Source: Maribellus maritimus (GTDB lineage Bacteria > Bacteroidota > Bacteroidia > Bacteroidales > Prolixibacteraceae). Taken from it: 33,548 nt of DNA. Positions 17,054-25,031 of this stretch are shown here, in pieces; position 1 is the stretch's first letter, and each line of letters opens with the position of its first letter. Location: positions 1 through 33,548 of the forward strand of contig NZ_JAIKLE010000052.1 of assembly GCF_022267315.1 (NCBI RefSeq), written 5' to 3'. The notes under the pieces were generated by a model that saw only the letters and a program-made list of their open reading frames with translations, did not search any database and was not told the origin of the DNA. The position numbers and the translations under genes are program-made.

Positions 17054-17635
17054 TTATTTAATAAATATGAATAGAATTAACATTCCGTTAAAACCCAGAC
17101 TACTTATAAAGTGTTGAATTTCTGTAGATGCAGCATTTATTTGATTACGTACTGTTTTTGTTGAAATGCCTAGTTTTTCGGCGATTTCAGGGTAAGAAAG
17201 AGAATGTGTCTGGTTGAGGATGAAAATCTCCTTTTTTCGTGGGCTCAACTTATTAATGGCTTTTTTGTAGAGGTTTTCCAGTTCGTTGTAATTTAGTTCC
17301 TGATCGAGCGCAGATACTGGCTTTGTGCTGTGCTTTTTATATTCCAGAAATAAATGATGGTAATTGGTTTTTCTGATATTATTAAGAATGGTGTTTTTAC
17401 TCATTGTAAATAAAAAAGATTCAAAAGAACCGGAAGGTGATAATTCATGACGCTTGTCCCAAATTTTTAGAAATATCTCCTGTACAGTGTCTTCAGCTTC
17501 TGTCTGGTTTCTTGACAGGGATAATGCGAATGAAAATACGCGTGGACTAAAGAGCTTATAGAGTTCGTCGAAGGCTTGTGCACTACCGCCATTTAGTTGC
17601 TCTATAAGTATTTTTACAATGTTTTGCGTTTCCAT
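17054..17635 (-). CDS. ECF RNA polymerase sigma factor (PUL 1)
   Basis: This 193-aa ECF sigma-70 factor of the Bacteroidota RpoE-like, FecR-linked type has region 2 (about residues 15-85, with AEDTVQEIFLKIWDKR) and region 4 (about 120-180, LSPRKKEIFILNQ then SYPEIAEKLGISTKTVRNQI). The C-terminus ends in a short hydrophobic tail (GMLILFIFIK), as in many FecR-linked sigma factors. It directs RNA polymerase to its own PUL once released by FecR. The ATG at 17635 begins METQNIVK. A TAAGTTTG -7-like box lies about 35 bp upstream. Confidence 0.93.
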   Translation of the reverse strand: METQNIVKILIEQLNGGSAQAFDELYKLFSPRVFSFALSLSRNQTEAEDTVQEIFLKIWDKRHELSPSGSFESFLFTMSKNTILNNIRKTNYHHLFLEYKKHSTKPVSALDQELNYNELENLYKKAINKLSPRKKEIFILNQTHSLSYPEIAEKLGISTKTVRNQINAASTEIQHFISSLGFNGMLILFIFIK

Positions 17636-17668
17636 TTACCGATTTGGTTTTTAATATTCGTTAGGAAG

Positions 17669-17676
17669 CAAACTTA
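17669..17676 (-). promoter_or_regulatory. Putative -7 box upstream of ECF sigma gene (PUL 1)
   Basis: The minus strand reads TAAGTTTG, matching the Bacteroidota TAnnTTTG -7 consensus, 33 bp before the ATG. I see no good TTTG -33 element at the usual spacing, so this is tentative. Confidence 0.35.
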
Positions 17677-18007
17677 TACTTTGAAAAATACAGTTGGATT
17701 ACATTATAAATAAATGAATGTTAAAACCGGAGCTATACACTCTGTTATAAAACGCCTATGGAAATAATGAAGGAATACGAGTTTTTAATCAGTTAATTAA
17801 TTCAATGTAGAAATCAATTCGGCCGAATGGAAGAGTTTGTTTTCAATGATTTTACTAATGAGGTGGGAGATTGAGATATTTTAACAAATTCAGAAAAAAA
17901 TAATCGTTTATATTAAAAAAGTGCTTTAATTTTTTTTATGGTGAATGCGTTATGTGACATGTGAATTGTAAAGTGACCTGGTTTTTGTGATTCGGTGTAG
18001 CCTATTG
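17677..18007. other. Intergenic region upstream of IS remnant
   Basis: AT-rich sequence with no gene that I can support. It should contain the left end of the decayed IS200-type element, but I could not identify a clear subterminal hairpin. Confidence 0.45.
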
Positions 18008-18438
18008 ATGTAAAGTTGGTATCAAAGCAAATTTTAATTCTATCGTGCAGTATTCCATTGTACCTATCATATTGTATAGACACCTAAATATAGGTGTAGA
18101 ATTTTGAAAGGGGAAATAAAGAATGAAGTTGGAAATTGCTTACGGATGCTTTCAGGTCAGAAAGCTTATGCTTTTGAAGAACTCAATGTGAGGTTTGACA
18201 ATGTTCACCTATTGTATTGATAATTGTTTGTCCCAAAGTTTCCATATCTGATTTGATGGATATTTTGAAGGGCCATATTCAGGTAATTAATAAGTTTAAG
18301 GACCTGAAACAAAAGCAATATTGGGGCAATCATTTGTGGTCCAAAGTCTACTGTGTTGATAAGGTTGGTTTGGATGCAGAAATAATAAAAAGATACGTGA
18401 AATTTCAAGGAGATAAAGATAAAAGAGAAGGTCAGTAG
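18008..18438 (+). pseudogene. Degraded IS200/IS605 tnpA (Y1 transposase)
   Basis: A full-length IS200-type transposase gene can be traced from the ATG at 18008 to the TAG at 18436, but it is broken. The second codon is TAA, another TAA occurs soon after (YQSKF then stop), and a TAG replaces the expected Trp in YHIVWTPKYR. Still in frame come CRILKGEIKNEVGNCLRML and FEELNVRFDNVHLL. A frameshift near 18214 then moves to a second frame carrying PKVSISDLMDILKG, KQKQYWGNHLWSKVYCVDK and GLDAEIIKRYVKFQ. That segment includes the catalytic-tyrosine helix region. The family assignment is strong; the element is inactive unless helped in trans. Confidence 0.88.
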
Positions 18439-18440
18439 TG

Positions 18441-18520
18441 GTAATATTTGCAGAGACAACAAACTTTACCCTTCTTTGAGGGGTAAAGGTATTATATTCT
18501 CTTTTAGGGGTTTTCCCCAA
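18441..18520 (+). repeat. Right-end hairpin element of the IS remnant
   Basis: CTTTACCC (18464-18471) pairs perfectly with GGGTAAAG (18481-18488). GGGG (18507-18510) then pairs with CCCC (18515-18518) around TTTT. It begins just 2 bp after the tnpA stop, where the right-end palindrome of this IS family is expected. It is closely similar to 9391-9460. Confidence 0.65.
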
Positions 18521-18984
18521 GCTTCAATGTGGCTGATATAACATTCTCTTTTATTACCTTATCCAATTTTAGTAAAGCCAGGCTACATCATTCCCTGTGA
18601 ACAAGGCCATTTTACAAATGCGTTTTATCCCACAAAAAGAGGACATGGCAATTGAAATCAAAATCTGGTTCTCTCCAAACTTTGTCCCACTATGCCACTC
18701 GGCTGGGAACAAGGTACTAATGGGTTTTATATTGCTGTTTTTGTTCATGCTGTATTAAGGCCTGAATACTTTGTGATATTATTGCAAGAAGATGAATACT
18801 TCACAACTTTTGATGGGTCTTTCAATTTTTTATTCGTATTTTTCACCCTATGACTAATATTTTTTACTGCTCGTGTCTTTATTTCAATGTATTTAATATG
18901 AGTAATATTCGCAATGTTTATTCGTTTCTGTTTTATATTTTTAAGTTCTAAATCATTTCACCGTAGGCATTAATTTATAAGTAA
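18521..18984. other. Intergenic region between IS remnant and sulfatase gene
   Basis: No supported gene. A plus-strand frame beginning with ATG at about 18693 stays open for roughly 53 codons (MPLGWEQGTNGFYIAVF...) but shows no known domain and may be chance. No terminator with a T-run was recognised for the minus-strand operon. Confidence 0.45.
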
Positions 18985-20544
18985 TCACATATTTTTTTCA
19001 ACCGGTTCCGGCAGTAAGTCCAGAAAGCGGCAGTTTTTAGCTCTAAATTCTTTCAGCAGTTGTTCCCTCATTTTTCTTAATCTCACTTTGTATTCCAGTT
19101 TAACAGCAAGGTTTGTCAATTCTTCAGGATCATTTTCCAAATCATACAACTCTTCGATATAATCTTTATAGATGTATCGTACATATTTGTACTTACCTGT
19201 TTGTAACATCATCCATGCTTTTGTCCCTGTATTTCTATGCACGATAAACTTTGACCAGTCATCAGTTTTATGAGCTTTTTCCAGTTCGCTTTTAATGGTG
19301 TCATTTCCGTATATCAAACCAGTGTATAATTGAACCATCGACTCATTATTCCAGGAATCAGCTTTAGGCTTGTAAATTAATTCTGTTAAATCCCTGCCAT
19401 CTAATTTTTGTGAAGGTTGAATATTACACAAAGAATGGAAAGTTGCAATTATATCGGTTCCGTTTACCGGAATGTTGCATACCTTATTTTGAGGAAAATC
19501 ATTTGGTCTTACAAAAATTAAAGGTGCAAGTAAGTTGGCGTCATAAGGTGCAATTTTGAGATTGTAGCCATGTTGTCCCCATGCATACCCCTGGTCAGAA
19601 GAAAAAACAACAATTGTGTTTTCAAGTTGACCGGTTTCTTCCAATGTTGTCATTATCTTTCCAATTCCTTCATCAATAGACCTGACTGCCTCGTTGTATT
19701 GTTTCACCCAACTATCAAGTGTCCTGTTTTTTTTCATTGGTTTTCCGGTAACAGGATCTTTTTTGAATGTTTCCAGATTCACCATATGTTCTGGCTTATC
19801 AGGACGTGGAGCAAAAATATCTTTTGGGTTTTTAACTTCAGGAGTATTTTCATAAGAACCAATATGCCTGTCCGCAGGGGTATGAGGACCATGAACACCG
19901 CCATAACACAGCCAAAAATACCAAGGTTTGTCTTTTTCCTGTGCTCTTTCTTTTAGAAATTCTAAAGTCATATCGGTATATGCGTCTGTACTGTATTTTT
20001 CAAGCTTTAATAATGTATCGCCATTAATTCTTAAGCTTTGGTCCCAATAATAATTGTGACTGTTGCCAGGCAAATAATGTTCATACACAGCCGACCAATC
20101 CCAGGTTTCTTTGTGGCGGGGTACGTTCCAGTGCCACTTTCCAATCATACCGGTATAATACCCTTGTTTCCTAAACTCAACAGGCCAGTAGGTTGTAGAT
20201 TTATCATAATTATGCTGTAACATTCCTGTTAAGGCGTTTCCCCTTGAAGGCACACATTTGGCACCGGTATAACACGTGCTAAAACGCACTCCTTTCTCCG
20301 CAAGTTTATCAATGTTTGGTGTTCTGATCCAGGGGTGTGCTTCAGGATAACAGCTTAATGTTCGTATAGACTGGTCATCCGTGAAAATATAAAGGATATT
20401 GGGTTTCCTCTTTGAGTTGGCATTTGCAAATGAGGAGACGTTTACCAGTAAAAATAGTGCAATTAAGTTTCTTACTAAAAAAGAAACCCTTCTATAGCTA
20501 ATGCCATATACAATTTTACCGTAGCAAATTTTTAGTTTTTTCAT
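18985..20544 (-). CDS. Secreted FGly-type sulfatase (S1), 519 aa
   Basis: This type I sulfatase hydrolyses sulfate esters on glycans in the periplasm or outside the cell. The N-terminal hydrophobic stretch (about residues 22-42) is a signal peptide. The metal site begins with IFTDDQ (Asp56, Asp57). The FGly motif is CVPSR at 97-101, with Cys97 converted to formylglycine by a sulfatase-maturating enzyme that is not encoded in this window. Further conserved parts are GMIGKWHWN, the GGVHGPHTP region and SSDQGYAWGQHG. The C-terminal subdomain carries the usual ELYDLENDPEELTNLA motif. It is the last gene of the PUL 2 operon, 27 bp after the preceding sulfatase. The sulfated substrate and S1 subfamily cannot be fixed from sequence alone. 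Confidence 0.95.
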   Translation of the reverse strand: MKKLKICYGKIVYGISYRRVSFLVRNLIALFLLVNVSSFANANSKRKPNILYIFTDDQSIRTLSCYPEAHPWIRTPNIDKLAEKGVRFSTCYTGAKCVPSRGNALTGMLQHNYDKSTTYWPVEFRKQGYYTGMIGKWHWNVPRHKETWDWSAVYEHYLPGNSHNYYWDQSLRINGDTLLKLEKYSTDAYTDMTLEFLKERAQEKDKPWYFWLCYGGVHGPHTPADRHIGSYENTPEVKNPKDIFAPRPDKPEHMVNLETFKKDPVTGKPMKKNRTLDSWVKQYNEAVRSIDEGIGKIMTTLEETGQLENTIVVFSSDQGYAWGQHGYNLKIAPYDANLLAPLIFVRPNDFPQNKVCNIPVNGTDIIATFHSLCNIQPSQKLDGRDLTELIYKPKADSWNNESMVQLYTGLIYGNDTIKSELEKAHKTDDWSKFIVHRNTGTKAWMMLQTGKYKYVRYIYKDYIEELYDLENDPEELTNLAVKLEYKVRLRKMREQLLKEFRAKNCRFLDLLPEPVEKNM

Positions 20545-20571
20545 TTAGTTTAAATTATTATCCTCATTATT

Positions 20572-22392
20572 CTACTTATTCAACAAATATTTTCCATAAC
20601 GCATTGTAAATTCATAACTGTCTTGTGAAGCTTCACTTGCTATTTTTCTGACGTCATCGTTTAAAATCCCTGTTTGTTCAATGGCGCTCATAGCATACAT
20701 TCCAACAATTTTGTTCTTATTCTTTAACTCCCGGCCTAAAGCAGGAATAGGATAAAAATCAGGTTCGACTTTAAATAGTGCCAGATTTGCAGCAATACGC
20801 ACACTGGGTTCTGTATCTTTTATTAAAGCTTCCAGTTGCCTTTTTGCTGAGGTAATTTTGTTAACTCCCAGCCATGTGGCAGCCCAATATCGCTCAGCAG
20901 GCTCTTTTGAATTTAAAGCTGCAAGTAAAACCGGGGTATTTTGTTTTTCCCCAGCCTCTATAATTCTGATCAAACGGGGATTTATATTCTTGAACTCACG
21001 CTGTTTCATGGCCGTAAATTTGTTGCCATATTTTTCTCCCAGTTCCTCCAGATAAGGTTCAGGAATTAGCCCGGGATCATTGATTTGTGTCATCCAATTG
21101 TAAAGTACCAATCTTAGCTTTTTTAATTCAGCTTGATAAGCAGGATCAAAGGCCAGATTGTGAATTTCAAAAGGGTCTTTTTCCAAATCATATAATTCTT
21201 CTGTTGGTCGTGTCGGGTTATAAAACTGTGCTTGTAATTCATTTAATTTATTTAACGCAAATAGTTCCCTTGTGTGTATACTTATCTCTTTCTGATCTTT
21301 GTACTGATTGCGTTGTGCATGAGGTCGGTAACTTAGAAAATTGCGAATATATTTGTACTTCTCTGTTCGAACTGCCCGGATGATATCCGTTGTTTCATCA
21401 CAACGGTCGCGGCTGGAAAAAATGTATTCCTGCTTTTGATAATTCTCAGCAAAAATATTTTTGCCCTGAATGTTTTCAGGAATTTGAAGACCTGCAAAAG
21501 CCAGCGAACTGGGCAATAAATCGATGTGTTTTACAATATCATTGCGAACAGTTCCTTTAAACTTGCCATTTGGAAATTTTACAATTAGCGGTACTTTAAT
21601 TCCTTCATCATAAAGGAATTGTTTACCTCGCAAGTGAGAAATCCCGTGATCTGTCAACAAAAAAATAAGTGTATTTTCAAATACTCCTGCTGCTTTCAGA
21701 TCGACAACAATTTGTTTTACATCCTTATCAGTGTCAAGCCACGAACCAAGATATTCCTTCCAATCATTGCGCATGATACTATCTTCAAAATAGTATGGAG
21801 GCAATTTAAAGTTTTCTGTATTCGCCCTTGTTTTTCTGTTCTTTCCTCCCTTTAACTGAATTTGAGTAAAGAATGGTTTTCCTTTTGGGCAGTCTTTCCA
21901 ACTTTTACCAGAATAGATAATTTTATTATCAAAGTTGTAATCTTCTTTTCCCGATTTGCCGTTTATATTTTCGTTTGTTACAAAATAGCCTTCATCCTCA
22001 AAAAGTTTGCTCGCCAATGGAATTTCAGCAGGTAAAATAAAGCTTTCAACATACGCTAAATCTGTCCCTTTTCCTTTACTTCTCTGGCTGCGATGGTTAT
22101 GTGCATCAATGGTATTTTGATACATGCCAGTAACCAATGCCGAACGTGAGGGAGAGCAAACCGGAGCAGTTACAAAAGCATTTTCAAAACGAACACCTTC
22201 AGCAGCCAAAGCATCAATGTTAGGTGTTTGAATTGCTTTTTCACCATAACAACTAATGTGGCAAGAAGCATCTTCTATTACTATCAACAAAATATTGGGT
22301 TTATTTTTATTTTCTGAAGAGCTACAGAACAGACCTGATAAAATCATTACCAGGAGTAACAAAAACTTACTATTTATTATCCGTTTATGCAT
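20572..22392 (-). CDS. FGly-type sulfatase with C-terminal HEAT-like repeats, 606 aa
   Basis: This is a second type I sulfatase. The frame runs upstream to 22572 and would overlap the oxidoreductase gene. The ATG at 22392 yields a proper signal peptide (FLLLLVMILSGLF, possible lipid anchor at Cys23), so I choose it. The N-terminal metal site is IVIEDAS (Glu40-Asp41 instead of Asp-Asp), and the FGly motif is CSPSR (79-83). A LTDHGISHLRG motif and ELYDLEKDPFEIHNLA are also present. The last ~110 residues form HEAT-like alpha repeats (AERYWAATWLG, PSVRIAANLALF), an extension seen in a subset of PUL sulfatases. It lies in the same operon as the other sulfatase, with distinct specificity likely. 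Confidence 0.93.
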   Translation of the reverse strand: MHKRIINSKFLLLLVMILSGLFCSSSENKNKPNILLIVIEDASCHISCYGEKAIQTPNIDALAAEGVRFENAFVTAPVCSPSRSALVTGMYQNTIDAHNHRSQRSKGKGTDLAYVESFILPAEIPLASKLFEDEGYFVTNENINGKSGKEDYNFDNKIIYSGKSWKDCPKGKPFFTQIQLKGGKNRKTRANTENFKLPPYYFEDSIMRNDWKEYLGSWLDTDKDVKQIVVDLKAAGVFENTLIFLLTDHGISHLRGKQFLYDEGIKVPLIVKFPNGKFKGTVRNDIVKHIDLLPSSLAFAGLQIPENIQGKNIFAENYQKQEYIFSSRDRCDETTDIIRAVRTEKYKYIRNFLSYRPHAQRNQYKDQKEISIHTRELFALNKLNELQAQFYNPTRPTEELYDLEKDPFEIHNLAFDPAYQAELKKLRLVLYNWMTQINDPGLIPEPYLEELGEKYGNKFTAMKQREFKNINPRLIRIIEAGEKQNTPVLLAALNSKEPAERYWAATWLGVNKITSAKRQLEALIKDTEPSVRIAANLALFKVEPDFYPIPALGRELKNKNKIVGMYAMSAIEQTGILNDDVRKIASEASQDSYEFTMRYGKYLLNK

Positions 22393-22495
22393 TGTTAAAT
22401 TATTAAAAGATAAAACTATCTGGTTACAATTATACCCCCTCCAATCTTGCATCGAAAACCAATTCATTCTAATATGTGGTCGGGGGTTATCTTTT

Positions 22496-23872
22496 TCAGA
22501 CCACGTTAGGGACGACATACGGCAGACGGTAAGCCCTTGTAAGTAATGCATTTGCTGCATCATCATCGACAATTTTTTCCTGGTCCATATTTGATCCCAT
22601 AAATTTTAGTTCACGTTGAAGCCGATAGGAAATATTTGCTGTTAAAGGCAATACGGTAGAAAAGAATCCTTCATTGATGTCGCAATGCAGATCTTCGTTC
22701 TTTCCTGAACGGATAGCATCAATAAAATTTGAAAAATGGGCAGTGTTGCTTGGACCGGTAAGGGAAATGTCTTTATTGCTTTCCGCTTTGGTTTTTGAGC
22801 CTGCAAACGGTTCTTTTTCCCTCTCCCGGTAAGCATTCCATTTCCCACCGTCAATTTCAAGCCATCCCTCTGTTCCGTAAAAAATGTTTCCAATTCGAAT
22901 ACCAAGGTTCGATTCTTCGTTAGAATATCTGCCACGTGTTTCAAATTCAAGCATTGTACCGTCTTTGTATTTAAATATAGAATTTTGGGTATTCGGGGTT
23001 TCCTGAGCGCATTCTTCCGGATGAACTCCGTAAAAGCCACCTGAGGAATAGATAGAAACCGGGTGTTCATTTTTGTTAAGCCCCCAACGAGCTATATCGA
23101 ATTGGTGTGGCCCCTGGTTTCCGGTATCGCCGTTTCCGGTATCCCAGAACCAGTGCCAGTTGTAATGCCCTTTCTTTTCGTTGTACGGCCGCCATGTTGC
23201 GGGCCCCAGCCATCGGTCGTAATGTAAAGAGGATGGAGGAGCTCCGTCTTTCGTAATTCCAAATGAATCTCTCGGTTTGATACACAGTCCACGGGCCATG
23301 TAAACTTTGCCGATACCCCCGTCGTGGAGAAACTGAATGGCCTCCATTACCTTGGCTTTCGAACGGTTTTGAAATCCTACCTGGACACGTCTGTTATATT
23401 TGCGGGCTGCTTCAATCATTTTCCTTCCTTCCCATACATTGTGGGAAGCCGGTTTTTCAACATAAACATGTTTCCCTGCCTGGCAGGCCAAGACTGTGCC
23501 CAATGCGTGCCAGTGGTTTGGCGTTGCAAACGATACCGCGTCTATGTCCGGATCGGCCAGTACTTTGTGCATATCCCATTCTGTTATGGGCTTTTCTCCT
23601 CCATTATCAACAACCAGTTTTGCCCGCGGCCCCCAAAATTGTTCATCTACATCGCAAAGTGTTTTTAGCCGAACATTGTGGCTATCTTTCAGCTTGCACC
23701 ATGCCTCAATATGTGATGTTCCTCTTCCCCTGATCCCAATAACGGCCATTGTAATACGGTCGTTGGCACCGATAATTGAAGCATACGACTTTGCACTGAA
23801 TCCCATGCCTCCAATGGCTATACCAGCAGCACCTATCGCACTTTTCTTAATAAAATCACGTCTTTTTGCCAT
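22496..23872 (-). CDS. Gfo/Idh/MocA family oxidoreductase with Tat signal
   Basis: This 458-aa NAD(P)-dependent sugar oxidoreductase is probably exported folded. The N-terminus carries a twin-arginine motif (RRDFIKKS) and a hydrophobic stretch to about residue 30. The Rossmann fold follows with VIGIRGRG (44-51, a GxxGxG-like variant), then SFATPNHWHALGTVLACQAG and the catalytic-lysine motif VEKP (138-141). The C-terminal substrate domain includes GPHQFDIARWGL. Family members act on sugars such as deoxy-, inositol or glucuronate-type substrates, and periplasmic members can serve as glycosidase-like enzymes using NAD; either is possible. It lies 42 bp after the DUF6807 gene. Confidence 0.92.
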   Translation of the reverse strand: MAKRRDFIKKSAIGAAGIAIGGMGFSAKSYASIIGANDRITMAVIGIRGRGTSHIEAWCKLKDSHNVRLKTLCDVDEQFWGPRAKLVVDNGGEKPITEWDMHKVLADPDIDAVSFATPNHWHALGTVLACQAGKHVYVEKPASHNVWEGRKMIEAARKYNRRVQVGFQNRSKAKVMEAIQFLHDGGIGKVYMARGLCIKPRDSFGITKDGAPPSSLHYDRWLGPATWRPYNEKKGHYNWHWFWDTGNGDTGNQGPHQFDIARWGLNKNEHPVSIYSSGGFYGVHPEECAQETPNTQNSIFKYKDGTMLEFETRGRYSNEESNLGIRIGNIFYGTEGWLEIDGGKWNAYREREKEPFAGSKTKAESNKDISLTGPSNTAHFSNFIDAIRSGKNEDLHCDINEGFFSTVLPLTANISYRLQRELKFMGSNMDQEKIVDDDAANALLTRAYRLPYVVPNVV

Positions 23873-23914
23873 TTTGTATTTCTTTTTTTATTGTCAATGT
23901 TTGTTTAATATGTT

Positions 23915-24931
23915 TTAGAATTTATTGGCCATTGCATTAATCTCATCATCAGTGAGGTCGCCGCCAATTATAATCTTGTGTTTAAAAACAATCTGTTCGC
24001 CAGCTTCCAGAACTACTTCTACCAAATCTGCATCTTTGTCGAATTTTTGTCCTCCCAGATTATTGGCGGCAAATAATCCGTAACCTCGGGCATGTGACCA
24101 CGCCGGGTAGTTTATATTCTGCTTGTTATCCATAAGAACAATGGAAATAACTTCGCCATCTTTATTGGCTCGTAATGCAACCCATGGGCTTCGTTTTCCC
24201 CATACATCGTTACCTGAAACCCCATCAGCATTATAATAAACTCCACTTGCCATTTCATTATTTATTACCGGTACTTCTGTAATGTTTCCACTGGCATCTA
24301 AAAATATTTCGGGTTTCTCCGAAGGTCCTTCAAAGGCGCGGTCAAGTCTCATCCCTATTATTCCTTCCTTCGATTGATTAAATGTGACTTTTTTTACAGC
24401 TTTGAGTTTCGTGATACGTTCAATGGTTCGTAAATTTCCTTTTCCACTAAAAAGATAAGTTGTTTCTTCATTCAGCAATACATTTCCCTCGTTGTCAACC
24501 CAGTCGGCAAGCGTGACCAATTTTCCTTTTTTTTGATTTTCAGAAACAATTTTCTTGAATTTGATAGAACCATACTTCTTTTTTTTCTTTGGTTTAGCAG
24601 CAAACGAATTGTTCCAAAAGTCCAGACCATTAACGTTCCCAAAATTAAACCACAAACCCACATGATGGGGATGGTCGGCACGTTCATATGGCCGGGGATT
24701 CCGGGGATATCCACGGGTAATAATTTTTCCCGAAGCTGAATAAATAGGATAAAGTGTTTGTTTTTTCATGTCGTCGGGATAGATGTAGGAGGTAAAAAAT
24801 TTACCTCCTATGTACACCTCAATCTTTTTATTCTGTGGTTGGTTTTTAAATTCCACTTTCTTCGGTTTGGCAGCGAATACCATACCAATGGATAAAAAAA
24901 CTCCAACTAATGATAATTTCAAAATCTTCAT
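23915..24931 (-). CDS. DUF6807 (PmoA-like) secreted protein
   Basis: This 338-aa protein has a signal peptide (residues 1-20, cleavage near VFAA). It has the hallmark of the DUF6807 family, often labelled PmoA: PYERADHPHHVGLWFNFGNVNG (DHPHHVG at about 86-92). It is beta-rich throughout, with a later AWSHARGYGLFAANNLGG segment. The methane-oxidation label given to the family is misleading, since these proteins occur in sugar-degradation loci of Bacteroidota and Planctomycetota. The catalytic activity is unknown. It sits between susD and the oxidoreductase, so a joint role in modifying a sugar or uronate is plausible. Confidence 0.88.
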   Translation of the reverse strand: MKILKLSLVGVFLSIGMVFAAKPKKVEFKNQPQNKKIEVYIGGKFFTSYIYPDDMKKQTLYPIYSASGKIITRGYPRNPRPYERADHPHHVGLWFNFGNVNGLDFWNNSFAAKPKKKKKYGSIKFKKIVSENQKKGKLVTLADWVDNEGNVLLNEETTYLFSGKGNLRTIERITKLKAVKKVTFNQSKEGIIGMRLDRAFEGPSEKPEIFLDASGNITEVPVINNEMASGVYYNADGVSGNDVWGKRSPWVALRANKDGEVISIVLMDNKQNINYPAWSHARGYGLFAANNLGGQKFDKDADLVEVVLEAGEQIVFKHKIIIGGDLTDDEINAMANKF

Positions 24932-25031
24932 AAGTAAGATTTATGTAGTTTTTAATTCCTTAATCTTGAAATTTTTAAGACTATTCAGATGGTTTTATTT
25001 ACCAGTATTTTGTGCTAAATAGTAAATAAAG

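Larger units (their letters stand above)
18008..18520 (+). mobile_element. IS200/IS605-family insertion sequence remnant
   Basis: The span covers the dead tnpA plus the hairpin-containing right end. The left boundary is only a minimum, because the left end could not be recognised. This family inserts without target duplications or terminal inverted repeats, so exact borders need comparison with an empty site. Confidence 0.7.

Noticed and set aside
18521..18984. Possible tRNA-like or RNA gene in the spacer before the sulfatase
   Set aside because: No cloverleaf arms or T-loop consensus could be assembled.
22393..22572. N-terminal extension of the second sulfatase
   Set aside because: It overlaps the oxidoreductase gene by 77 bp and lacks a signal peptide; the ATG at 22392 gives a clear one.
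23324..23918. Plus-strand open frames opposite the Gfo/Idh/MocA gene
   Set aside because: Antisense shadows of a strong family member, with Cys/Phe-rich unnatural composition.
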